NCBI GenBank assembly: GCA_029378245.1
Contig: JARKIF010000051.1
Span: 62,001 to 126,000, forward strand
DNA length: 64,000 nucleotides
Origin: Roridomyces roridus
Taxonomy: Eukaryota > Basidiomycota > Agaricomycetes > Agaricales > Mycenaceae
Reading direction: 5' to 3'
Every line of letters begins with the position of its first letter. The stretch's first letter is position 1. The notes below the pieces were generated by a model. The model had not been told where the DNA came from, made no database searches, and saw nothing but the letters and a program-made list of their open reading frames with translations. Shown piece after piece: positions 11,444 through 21,745 of this stretch. A program made the position numbers and the translations under genes.

Positions 11444-12139
11444 ACTTGGGTTCCTGCAATTTATTCCATTGTTATTTGGCCGGGTTTCCCGCTATGGCGT
11501 TCGCGGGCAATTGTGTTGGTGTATTCTCGACCAGATTTCGATCTCCTCCGGTACCGCAGAAATCACGGGCACTGCTTTCAAGTTTCTGTTCGTCGCGGTG
11601 TTTACGATGCCGCAAGCGTCATCGCTCGACTCGGAGCGCAAGATCCTCACTAACATGAAAATCTCGGCTAGACGACCGACAACTGACCTGTGCAGTAGCT
11701 GTGGACGTCGCTTCGGGTCGATAGCGCGCTCGGTGGAGAGATACTCATCCTAAGTGCATAGGATGGATGTCGACGGCTGATATGCGGATTAGCGCCGGCG
11801 GCTAGGTCCAAGTTGCGAATCGCTTAAGAACGGCGACAAGTCCTGGCGATGCGCGCTGCTCCGCCTTTCTCTTGTTTTCCGACCTATTTGCTCCCTCACT
11901 TCCTCCGCTGCTTGTTGGGCTTGTACATGCCACCCATCTGCACATCTTGTTCCTGGCGAGCGACTCAGTTTTCATATAGCAAGAGCGTTGGCTGAATCCA
12001 AACCTCCCACACAGTTTTCGAGCTCTCTTCCTTTCTCTTTTTGCCCTCAGTCAGCAAGTTGTCAGTGCGCGAGTGTCTGATTTACCCGAGCCTCATGGGT
12101 GCAACGTGGGCCATTACATATTTACTGTGAAGTTGAAGT
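11444..12139. other. intergenic region
   Basis: About 0.7 kb downstream of the GST gene. No exon with a recognisable domain, no repeat, no RNA gene. Confidence 0.4.
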
Positions 12140-12469
12140 ATGGCAGGACGTGTGGATTCATGCCACCAAGACCAGCACGCCGCGATCTCGCCACGAATGG
12201 TGTCTACCAGTCGGTTTTCATGTGCGTTTGTCGACGGTCTACTTGTTTCGATGATTGGAGCTGAATGCCCGGGAATGTGTAGAACAGCTCTCGTAGCAGG
12301 CATCCTCTTCGGCGCGCTCGTTCTATTCGGGGCACTGGGATGTGTGTTCGTGAAATGGAAACGGAGTCGCCGGAAAGCCGTAGGCACTGCAGCTCTTCAA
12401 CTTCGGACGTCTCAACGACTGAGGAAAGCGCCACCCCCTGCTGGATTCGTGAATATCGCCGCAGATTAA
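12140..12469 (+). CDS. possible small single-pass membrane protein
   Basis: An uninterrupted frame of 109 codons with one strong hydrophobic span (ALVAGILFGALVLFGALGCVFV, split here as the span from about residue 50 to 71) followed by a basic stop-transfer run (KWKRSRRK). No homology is recognised. It has no supported intron and lies just upstream of the MITE at 12539. It could be a fragment of a larger gene or a chance frame. Confidence 0.25.
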   Translation: MAGRVDSCHQDQHAAISPRMVSTSRFSCAFVDGLLVSMIGAECPGMCRTALVAGILFGALVLFGALGCVFVKWKRSRRKAVGTAALQLRTSQRLRKAPPPAGFVNIAAD

Positions 12470-12538
12470 GTCTCAAAAAGCGGCCAAAAAATCTGAAAGT
12501 CTGCCAAAGTGAAGATTCCGAAGAAATGTATGTATATA

Positions 12539-13099
12539 CAGTAGAGTAGCTTATATGGAATATTGTCGGGAAGGGTCTGAAGGCTATTCCATATGACGGA
12601 TATTCCACATGGAATATTCAATTATTTTTGAATTATTTTTATAAATCGAAAAATATTCTTCAAATACCCCCATTGTGTGTGATGTCAGTGTTCCTTTCAA
12701 CCGCGGGACCACTCTGCCTCCGAAACCAGCTCAATTCATGCTCAAATTTAAGATTCAACCCTCAGCCGTGCCATCATTGGGATCAAAACATGATGGACCG
12801 CGATCAACTCTCATCAAATATCCTTAGCGATGGAAAATGTTGAGACAATGGCCCGAGAATGTCTAAGTTGCCTATTGGATATCAAACAATGACCGATTTT
12901 GGCCTGTTTCTCACCCAAATACACTGGTTTTTGCGGTTTAGGGCACCCGCAGAATGGAATAATGGCCTCATGAGCCTATTCCATATTCCGGAGCACGGTG
13001 AGTGGAATAATTGGCTGTGCCCGACCTCGGACAAGCCCCAAGGCTATTCCATATCGCAGTTATTCCACATGACAATATTCCATATGAACTACTCAACTG
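12539..13099. mobile_element. 561-bp TA-flanked MITE with CAGT termini (Tc1/mariner-like)
   Basis: Terminal inverted repeats of 29 bp (12539-12567 and 13071-13099) match at 26 of 29 positions and begin CAGT. The element is bounded by TA on both sides (12537-12538 and 13100-13101). Both are hallmarks of Tc1/mariner/pogo-type insertions. There is no transposase frame, so it is non-autonomous. Inside, a subterminal motif (GGCTATTCCATAT then TATTCCACATG) occurs in direct orientation near both ends, at about 12582 and 13042. Confidence 0.75.
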
Positions 13100-13218
13100 T
13101 ACTAAACTATATAGTGGTGATTTCTATGGAAGCACGACCGACGAATCCAGTGTTGACCGCACAACTGAAACAACGAATGAGTCCCGGGTACTCTCAACGG
13201 AAATAGGACGGCACACAC

Positions 13219-14501
13219 CTACAGTGAGAACAAATTCTCACCAAAAGGTCCCACCCAAACCGCCATCCCATCCGCCGCAAGTTCTTTCAGAGCGGAAAGC
13301 GCACGCGGGGAAACAAAATCTTCTACAGCTTCTGGTTCATCCCAAAGTGATCCACTATGCACACGAATGCGTATAGATTGTATCTCATCTCGACGGGCCA
13401 CGAGAGCAGGAAGGAGAACATTCCATGACGACGCGGAATGCCTGTCTCGCGGAGCAAGTTGGAACTCCAAGATTTGTAGGTTGGGGACAGCTCTGGATGG
13501 GCGTGTTCGCATCAGAATGGTGGATAGCTGTTCGATGAATTGGACCGCTGGGTACATGATGTCCAAACGTGTGAGGGTCGGAACGGCACTCAAAAACTCG
13601 TCCAGTAACTCGATATGTGGTTCCATCCGGATCTGTGTACAACCCAAAGCGAGTTTTGTCAGCGGCGGTGAAGATCGTTCCAAAAAGGAGACTAGGTCAT
13701 CCAAAAGCTTGGGCATATGCGCAAAATCGAGGGACTCGAGTCCCGGGGCGGTGACCATTTGGAAAATTTTGTCGCATCCGCGGTCAGGCCCCGAATCATT
13801 GCAAACCTCCAGCCGGCGTAGACGTGGCAAGACGATTGGACCAACTTCGTCACCCCCTGGAATCCCGATATTGAGGGAATAGATGGACAGGTTGACCAAG
13901 TTGGGAGAGCGGCGTAGGAGTGGTAGTAGGGTGAACCTTTCGCACACCGAGTTACTGCGACTGTCGATGCTCAACGATTGGAGCCGTGACATCAGCTCCT
14001 CCGTGTCTGAGAACGGCACAATCGACAGACTCGTGTCAAGCCGGATGTCGAGACTTTGCAGCAGCCTGCAATGACGCTGGAGGACATCGCATAACACAGG
14101 GTCGAAACCTCGGTAAGCAAATGTCCATGTTCAAGCGCCAAGGCTTATCGCGAACACGTTTGATCCATCCGTCGAGGACGGCTGGAAAACCTCCAGAGCA
14201 AGGAAGGACGATATGAATCTTCGTCCAAAGTGCCGTGGTGGATAACGCGATGTCAGTCCACGCATGGCAGACTTGTAGAAGGATGGTTGGGAGGCGGTGG
14301 ATTGTGCGCAGTGGGAGAAGCTTCAGTGCACTGGAGGAAAATCTCGGATGAGATCTCGAGTGGCAGCCTCGCAATGGGATCCAGGACACCGTTGAGCTGG
14401 CGCTGAAGCAGGCTCTTATTGCACTCGAGCCTCTTCAAAACCTGTTTCTGTCGCTCTATCTCGCGGACGCTGCGCCGATCTGCGCTCGGAGCTCTTGACA
14501 T
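13219..14501 (-). pseudogene. F-box / leucine-rich repeat protein with frame break(s)
   Basis: From ATG 14501 the minus strand reads a coiled N-terminus (REIERQKQVLKRLECNK), then an F-box (ARLPLEISSEIFLQC). The family continuation LLQVCHAWTDIALSTTALW lies in another frame, so one or two bases are lost or gained near 14350. No GT-AG intron with correct phase explains it. A second frame change near 14110 joins to a 290-residue LRR-like tail (LQSLDIRL, LVNLSIYSL, LTRLDIMYP) ending at 13219. A 43-nt GT-AG intron could explain this one, but it would remove a coherent helix. Family role: SCF substrate receptor. It may be a decaying gene or carry assembly errors. Confidence 0.65.
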
Positions 14502-15155
14502 TGACGTTCCCTTGCCGACGACGTATTATGACTCTTGTTCGCCCCGAAAGCCCATCGTTGACTGAACCATTGGAGGGACATGTGCGAGCGCAAAGTGGAA
14601 AAAGCAAAGCGAGTGGTGACGGAAGCACAAAAGGCAGCAAAGAAGCCTTTGATGGCCCTGATGCCATCATCATGCGGCGTTGGGAATGCGGCTTGACTCG
14701 AGTACGGCATGGCGGCTTACTCACATCCTTTCTCTCTCAGATTCCATACGAATCCGTTTTGCTGCCACCCGTGTCACCCAGAATCGACGAAGCTGAACGC
14801 ACACCATCTACTTATTTGTTTCAAAGCGATTCGGGTTCAGTCTTCCCAACCTGCAGGGAAATCGACTAGTAATGAAATTCTCCAAATTCTCCGGACCCGA
14901 TTACCAGGCAACGTTGAACAAACTCACGACATCGTGGCTTGAACTGAAAATCCTGCAGTCCCTATCCTCGGCGAAACTTTGATCAAAGACGTCATTCATG
15001 GGCACGTGCGCCGCTCTTTTTGGACTGGATTCGCAATTGCCTAATTCAGGTTCGCCTCTTGCTCTCTCCCTCCATCATCTCCCTGTCTTCATACTTCCCG
15101 TCTATACCCTCTCGTCCCTAATCGACCCTCTTAATTTCACCCTTCTCTCGCAATA
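14502..15155. other. divergent intergenic region
   Basis: Separates the minus-strand F-box gene from the plus-strand coiled-coil gene. Pyrimidine-rich stretches precede the ATG at 15156. No exon or repeat seen. Confidence 0.4.
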
Positions 15156-16293
15156 ATGGCCAACACCACCACGGACCACCCCCTTTCCACCACCACCGTC
15201 AGCCACGACGAGGCCGCCCTGAAGAACGCCGCTGCGGCCGAGGCAGCTGCGAAAGAGATTCAGGCTGCTGACCAGGCCGCCGCCGAGTCTCAGAAGCTCG
15301 CTGCTGAGAGTACGTCGTCCAAGTCCCCCTGAATACACACTAGACTGATGCGTCGCGCAGCTGAGGCCGTTGCTGTTGGGCAGGCCGGCGAGGTCGAGGC
15401 TGCCACGGACGACCTCGCTGCGCAGGAGGAAGAGTCCAAGGACAGCGCTGCTATCCAGTCTGAGATCAAGGCCAAGGAGGCAGCTGTCGCGCTTGCCGAG
15501 GCGGCGACTAAGAAGGTACGTTATATTTAGGAGTTTCCCCTGTTCTTTCCGCCGACGCTTGCACTTTTAGGCTGAGGAGAAGGCTGCTGCTGCCAAAGCC
15601 AAGGCTGCGTCGAAGGAGCATGCCGCGATCGAGAAGGCCAAAGCCGAGTATGAGAAGGAGGTCGCCCACCTCACCAAGATCGCCGCGCAGAAGAGGGACG
15701 ACGCCATCAAGCACGCGGGTGAGGACCTGACGAAGGTGCGTTCATGCGTGTTTCCTGACGGCGTCAGCTGATTGTTGCCCATTCAGGCCGTCACCACTGC
15801 ATCCATCATCCGCCGCAAGGAAGAGTCGACTGCCCAGACGGCTCGGGCCAAGGCCGACGAGAAGGCCGCCAAGAAGCGTCTCGAGGCGGAGAAGATTGCG
15901 TGGAAGGAGCGTCAGGCGGCGGAGAAGGATGCCCATGGCGCGTTCAAGAAGGCGGAGAAGCTGGCTACGGCTGACCGCCAGAAGGCAGAGAAGGAGGCCG
16001 AGGCGAACCGCAAGGCGGCCATCAAGGCTGCGTTGGCGAAGCGGGACGCTGCCATCAAGGCTGCAGATGCGGAGCACAAGAAGGAGGAGCAGAAGGCGAA
16101 AGATGAGGAGGACAAGGTGGATAATGAGTCAGCTGGCGACGATCCCAGCCTCGTTCTTCCCCCGACTACCATCGAGTGGCTTTCTAGCTTCATCGTCAGT
16201 GTTTTATCCGTTCGCTGTTCACGATTCTCATCACATCTTTCTCAGTGGGGAAGCAAGCCCGCGAGTACCGCCGCTACCCCGGCCGAGAACTGA
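15156..16293 (+). CDS. Ala/Lys/Glu-rich coiled-coil protein
   Basis: Five exons (15156-15309, 15361-15515, 15571-15735, 15787-16194, 16246-16293) encode 309 residues with all phases consistent. After MANTTTDHPLSTTT almost the whole chain is a charged helix of Ala, Lys, Glu and Gln with heptad-like spacing (AEEKAAAAKAKAASKEHAA; ADRQKAEKEAEANRKAA). It ends in a short Pro/Ala tail. There is no signal peptide or membrane span. Such proteins are abundant in mushrooms, but I know no function; composition suggests a soluble, elongated, possibly self-associating protein. Its five exons are all Ala/Lys rich, consistent with growth by internal duplication. Confidence 0.75.
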
Positions 16294-16587
16294 GCCGTGG
16301 TTGATTCATTTTCGTACTTTGACCCATAGCATTATCCGACGAGCCTTTCACGAGTTACGATTCTGTATACCCTTGATGAATTAATGACCCATTGCGATTC
16401 ACGGCCGTTATTATTATTATTATTCAACGTTGGCATTGAAACCGGTTCGATCGAACTTGTTGAAAAGTTTCATGTGACCAAAATCCAATTCCGCCTTGTT
16501 GTTTCGTTTCGATGTGAAACGCGTGGACTGCGCTAAAAGATAGCTCATTCTTCTTCCGTTCTCGTCTTCTCCCATCCTCCTTCCACC

Positions 16588-17556
16588 ATGGCCTGCGCAA
16601 TGAACATGCCCCGTTGTTCTCCACTCCTTCCTCCCGAGATGGAACTGGAGATTTTCAAAACCGCCGCCCGGGTTCATCCCGAGACTATCCCCACCCTTTT
16701 ACGCGTCGCGTACCGCGTTTTGACCTGGTAAGCCTCAGCCTTTTAACTCGTCGTACGTCGTTGATTTGATTTCACCAGGATTGAGCCGCTGCTATACGAA
16801 ACCCTCGTGATATCCTACCCCACCCTCCCCTCCTTCCGACACGTCCTCGAAACAAAACCTGCGAGTTTCTGGAGCAAGAACGTCCGGAATCTGCTCATCA
16901 CGGGCAACATTGACGTATCCGACGCGATGCTGGCGTTCTCCGTCCTCTCCGCGTGTACCGACGTGCGTAATTTGGGAGTCTACGTCCCAGAGGATGTCCT
17001 TCCGTACATCATCAGGCCAGGCGCGGCAACGGACAAAGGGAGGCTCCAGCGCTTGCACGTCGATGCCCAGACGCCGATTGATTTGCGGTTGCCGGCGTTC
17101 ATGGGGTTGACGCACCTTACTGTCCCGGATAAATTCGACCTCCAGGAATTCGTCACTGAGCTCCCTGCACTGCCGTCCCTGACGCACCTGCGATTCCGCC
17201 GCGCGGCCCATAGGGAGAGCTTGTGCGCTGTTTTGGATGGGTGTGAGAATCTGGAGGTGCTGGTCATGACGGATGCGAGGTCGAATTGGACTGTTCAGCG
17301 AGTTGGTGGGGCGTTGGGGATTGAGGATGTGCGGTTTGTGTTGATGCCGGTGAGGGTTTATGAGCTTATTAATGATTGGGAGGTGGAGACGCGTGGAGGG
17401 TGGGATCTTTGGGCGAGGGCGGAGGCGTTTGTTGACAAAAAGCGGAGGGGAGAGATACAGCCTCGTAAGCTGGGGTTCGAGTTTTCTTTTCGAGTCTTGC
17501 TCATCGTTTGTGCAGCTTCCCGGTGCTGGATCGTCAAGTCAGATGGCATACCCTGA
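16588..17556 (+). CDS. F-box-like protein, paralogue 2
   Basis: Three exons (16588-16727, 16779-17464, 17516-17556) encode 288 residues. It opens LPPEMELEIFKTAARVHPE and continues RVLTW, IEPLLYETLVIS, ETKPASFW, then leucine-patterned strands and PSRCWIVKSDGIP at the C-terminus. It is alignable end to end with the protein at 7819-8803, including intron 1 inside the Trp codon and intron 2 before SRCW, so the two are duplicates. As in the paralogue, only the first half of an F-box-like motif is evident. Function unknown; adaptor-like by family. Confidence 0.75.
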
Positions 17557-17712
17557 GTTGCTAGTTGCCGCTCGTTATTGATACCCTAATCTTCCCCATA
17601 CCATAATCGAGATATCAGTACGTGTTCTGCTTGAAGCGTGTGGTAAAAGGAGAAGAAAAGGCCATCATGATTCCGTTCATTTCGATCAAAGTTCCTTTCA
17701 CTCTTCGCGGTC

Positions 17713-18651
17713 ATGCCAAACTGGGACACCAGCCTGGCAGTGTCAGTGTGCCCATTCTTCGCGTGCATTCTCATTTTCATCCTCCACTTGACACTCCGTT
17801 CTCCACACGTCTCGGCCAAGACCTACTCCCATGCTTCGCCCGATGATGTGATTCAAGTCCGCCGCATTCTCCTCAAGCACTTCCCCCCGGAACTGGCCAA
17901 TCTCATACTCGACGAGGCCGAATACTGGCCTCGGATCGTCGCTACAAGAAGAGAGCGCGTCATAGTCGATACGGCGCACAGCGAGAACAGTGACGCATCG
18001 CTACACTACCTCATCATGCCGCCGATTCCCCCGACGGGCGGCCTGCGCGTCAAGCGCGTGGAATTCTTTTTGATGAGCCACGATCAAGGATGGAGCAATA
18101 CGCCCGAATTTCATGGTGCAATCTTCACTGTCCACTACCAAGTCTCCGCTGAAGTAGCTTCGTCCAGGGACGTACGAGGGCTCCTTTACCTGGTTCGAAG
18201 CGGCCATCTTACGACCGCGATACGAGGAAGATAACCCACCGGAACCCCGTCTCACGCCAGGATGGGCAAATGGCTTCGGGCTCTTTTCAGCTCCTCCTCC
18301 GCCTCCTCCATGTCTCACAGATTTCATTCAAATCGAGAACCCCAACGCCGACACCGGCTGTTGGCACATCCAAACCAACCGCTGCGCGCACGGGGAGTCT
18401 CTCATCCATTATGTCGTTTGGGGAGTTGGCGGGGTTGCACAACGGCCCCGGACATGCAACGGGCCTGGGAGCGGGGACGGTAAGGGGTTCATTGATATGC
18501 TTGAGTCTGGGGATCGTATTGCTGTTATTGCGAGGGCGAAGGTGTGTGCTCACTTCCACTCTTCGATTCCTCCGCTTGAATTGTCTTTCAGTTTCCGAGA
18601 TGGGTGAACTTTGTCGACACGGGATATGTTGCTGTATTTTACGCGGTGTAG
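17713..18651 (+). CDS. conserved fungal protein of unknown function (LILDEAEYWPR family)
   Basis: Three exons (17713-18115, 18168-18541, 18592-18651) encode 278 residues in frame. The core reads VRRILLKHFPPELANLILDEAEYWPRI, later FFLMSHDQGWS, TWFEAAILRPR, a Pro-rich linker, DTGCWHIQTNR, then GKGFIDMLESGDRIAVIARAK and FPRWVNFVDTGYVAVFYAV. I recognise this layout as a conserved but uncharacterised family in ascomycetes and basidiomycetes, with beta-rich repeats of the SHDQGW kind. The N-terminal hydrophobic stretch (FFACILIFILHL) could be a signal anchor, or belong to an unspliced 5' exon, so the start is uncertain. Confidence 0.7.
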
Positions 18652-18894
18652 GCTTGTAATTTATATATGAGGACGGATGGACTAGACGCAACGGACATTG
18701 TCGTAGACTTCAGGCTCAAAGACACCCGATATGGACGCAAAGTGATTCAGTTATATTGTCACTTTGCTAGTTGAAACTCGTACATACAGCTTTCGGACTA
18801 TCTGTGATTTTTTCTTACATAAATACTGTGGTAATTCAAAACGCGGCAAAAGTTCTTTTGTCTGAGCGGCTTGAGGTATCACTCGCGGACGGCC

Positions 18895-20603
18895 TCAATC
18901 GAGCAGGTCGAGCTGAAAGCCAAAGTCAGTATCCCTTCAGCTGCAACAAGGGAATAGAGACGTACCGCCGGTGCAGCACGGCGTACCCGAGAGTCTCCGT
19001 GGCGACGTGCCCCAAGGGAGCGGCGGTCCCGAGATTGCGAGCCGTGGCGCCTGGCTTCGATGGTGTCCCGACGGTCGCGCGAGTCGCCTCTGTTGGGAGA
19101 GTCGCCGTGGCGGGGGCTGCGAGACACAATCTAAAGGGAATGAATGTCAGTAAGACCAAAGAGGGAAGCGTGGTTGACAAACCTCGGTGGTGCGACCCCG
19201 ACGGTCACGGGACTGGGATCCGTGACGGCGAGCCTCGAGAGTGTCCCGGCGATCTCGCGAGTTGGAGCCATGGCGCGGGCTGCGGGTCACGATCTAAGGG
19301 TCAAGTGAGAAAACAGGCATCGCTGGATAGATCGAGTCACTAACCTCGCTGCGACCGCGTCGGTCGCGGGACTGAGAGCCGTGACGGCGGGACTCGAGCG
19401 AGCGTCTGTCTCGAGAGTTGGAGCCATGGCGGCGAGCCTCGAGGGTGTCACGGCGGTCACGCGAGTTTGAGCCGTGGCGCGGGCTGCGAGCTGCGAGCTA
19501 GATCCAAGCATTAGCAAAAGATATCTGGTGGGTGTTCAAACCACCGACTTCAGTGCGGCCACGACGGTCGCGCGAGTTGGAGCCGTGACGACGAGCCTCC
19601 AGAGTCGCCCGACGATCACGAGAATTCGATCCATGCCGACGGGCCTCGAGATTGTCCCGACGATCCCGAGAGTTGGAGCCATGCCGCCGCGCCTCCAGAG
19701 TCGAACGTCTGTCACGCGAGTTGGAGCCGTGACGACGAGCCTCAAGAGTCGCCCGACGATCACGAGAATTCGATCCATGCCGACGCGCCTCCAAAGTCGA
19801 GCGTCTGTCGCGAGAATTGGAGCCATGGCGGCGGGCTTCGAGGGTCGAGCGGCGGTCACGCGAGTTGGAACCGTGACGACGGGTCTGGAGAGTGTCGCGG
19901 CGATCGCGAGAGTTGGAACCGTGACGGCGAGTCTCCAAAGCTGAACGCCTGTCACGCGAGTTGGAGCCATGACGGCGGGCCTCGAGGGTCGAGCGGCGGT
20001 CACGCGAGTTTGAGCCGTGACGACGGGCCTCAAGAGTGTCGCGGCGATCACGAGAGTTGGAACCGTGACGGCGAGTCTCCAAAGCTGAGCGTCTGTCTCG
20101 GGAATTGGAGCCATGACGGCGGGCCTCGAGAGTGTCGCGGCGATCACGAGAGTTGGAGCCATGACGGCGAGCCTCGAGATTGTCGCGGCGGTCACGCGAG
20201 TTGGAACCGTGACGGCGAGCCTCGAGTCCATCACGACGATCGCGAGAGTGCGAGTCTCCATGCTTGCGCACCTCCACCGTGGCACGGCGGTCGTGCGAGT
20301 CCCCGCGATTCTGCGAGTCTCCGTGGCGAGGCGTCCGGCTTACGATCTACACAAATAAGAAGATAGGTCAGAAGGCGGATTTTCAAATGCACGGTAGGAC
20401 GCTACGTACGTCAGGGCGTCTTCCGCGAATAGCATCTCCGAAGCTGCCGACGTCGCTCACGGCGGGCAGCACCTGTGGGGGCATATCAAGTTAGAACGCT
20501 CATTTGGGGGGCGTAAGGGGTGGAGGACACCCACAGGTCGCGCAGAAGCAGCCGAAAGGACGGCAGCGAGGACGAAGACGGTGAAATTCTTGCTGAACAA
20601 CAT
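18895..20603 (-). CDS. secreted Arg/His-rich 16-residue tandem-repeat protein
   Basis: It starts at ATG 20603 with a signal peptide (MLFSKNFTVFVLAAVLSAASA). Short exons follow, then a long exon (to about 19543) of a perfect-length 16-residue unit, HGSNSRDRR plus a variable [DSA][TNA]L[EQ][AT]RR. I count 14 copies of HGSNSRDRR plus a degenerate first one. Three further exons repeat shorter versions, each opening with an SPRHG block; the first three array-type exons end GR[ST]-E-like. The last exon ends APA, LDLLD and stop (18895-18897). Each unit carries two Arg-Arg pairs, which resemble Kex2 sites. No family is recognised. Possible roles (inference): Kex2-processed repeat peptides, a cationic surface protein, or a metal- or nucleic-acid-binding secreted factor. 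A TATAAAAG box lies about 80 bp upstream. Confidence 0.75.
19543..20262 (-). repeat. coding tandem repeat, 48-bp period, about 15 units
   Basis: Roughly 15 head-to-tail units of 48 bp, each encoding 16 residues, in the long exon of the secreted repeat protein. Units differ mainly at three variable positions; the HGSNSRDRR part is invariant in protein in 14 of 15 copies. The uniform frame and lack of spacer diversity show it is a coding minisatellite, not a CRISPR array. Confidence 0.85.
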
Positions 20604-20677
20604 ATCGAGTAGTTGGTTTGCTTGTTGGGGTACTTTGGAGTGTGGTCGGTAGACTGAGGTATTGGGAGGAGCATTGA

Positions 20678-20690
20678 CCAGCTTTTATAC
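20678..20690 (-). promoter_or_regulatory. TATA box of the secreted repeat protein gene
   Basis: TATAAAAG on the minus strand about 80 bp upstream of ATG 20603. Confidence 0.5.
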
Positions 20691-21745
20691 CCGAAATGAA
20701 AGAGAAAGACCATCCAAAAACGCTACAGCCAAGACTGCATGATGCAGTGTGGGAGGAGGCCTACACGTGTGGATGTCTACGAGCGTCTTGGCTGTGGGGA
20801 GGTTTTGCGGAAGTAATCCACCTCACAAGCATGGACCGGAGGATGTATTCCACGGTGCGCAGGGGCCAAGATGGATACTGCAGCTATTAATGAGGTCGAC
20901 ATCAAGGAGGGCTAAAAAGACACACCTTGGGTGCCAAGATAGGTCGAAAAAAAGCTCGAGCGTGGAAGAGAAGGGGCTCGAAAAGCATATAACCCCGTTG
21001 ATTGATAGAGGGCGGGAACAGAGGAAAGGCCGGTTCGTGAGTAGGCGTTTCTGGCCCGGAGTGGCACACGACCTTTTATTCATCGTGTTCTTGGTGGATG
21101 CCGTATTGGTGTGCTCGACGAGCGCCCAGAGACTGCATCCAAGAGTTTTGTGCTGAATCGGGACTTGTAGCCGCGAGGCTTTGGGGAAAATCGCGTCGAG
21201 ACTGTTGCTGGGAGGTTTAAACACGGTGGCATTCGCTCCTTGGAAGTTTGAGTGATTCCCTAGAGAATGGAGTGTGAAGTTCTTGTGTGTTTTGGGACCA
21301 AACGCGAAAAAGTGATCCAAACTCGACCAACGTCTTCCCGCTCTTGTCCTCCTGTCCCGCTTCCACCACGCACAACCTCGGTGCAGCACTACGCGATGCC
21401 GCCCACTCCACTTCACTCCACTTCGCCCACTCCACAATCCTGTTCACTGAATTCGTTCACCAAGACACGCTGATCGAGGATGAGAGCCTGGACCCATGTG
21501 TATCGCACCAAAAAGCTGGCTCTAGCCTCTTGATCAAGCGAGACGCACCCTCGACGATCGGCGCATGCTGTGTTCCCTCCATTCCCCGCGCGGGATCATG
21601 TCTCAAGAACCCGCGGAAGCACTATGGTCTCAGACTCGAGAGCCCATAAAAGTGGCCATGGAATGCTCGGAAGTCCTCAGCATCCCCTAGCTCTTACCAC
21701 CAACACCAACACCCTCCAACACTACTCACCCGCACTTGAAGCAGG
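20691..21745. other. long divergent intergenic region
   Basis: About 1 kb between the minus-strand repeat protein and the plus-strand membrane protein. A CATAAAAG box at about 21645 may be the core promoter of the latter. A 200-codon open frame on the minus strand has no domain or splice support and is not called. Confidence 0.4.

Noticed and set aside
16414..16430. Short TTA microsatellite
   Set aside because: Simple repeat in an intergenic spot, no further significance seen.
19474..19944. Plus-strand open frame across the 48-bp repeat; also a CRISPR-like look
   Set aside because: The minus strand has a signal peptide, splice sites and a consistent 16-residue unit. There are no spacers, so it is not CRISPR, and the plus frame is a shadow.
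20823..21437. 204-codon minus-strand open frame
   Set aside because: No domain, odd composition, no splice partner; lies in a divergent promoter region.
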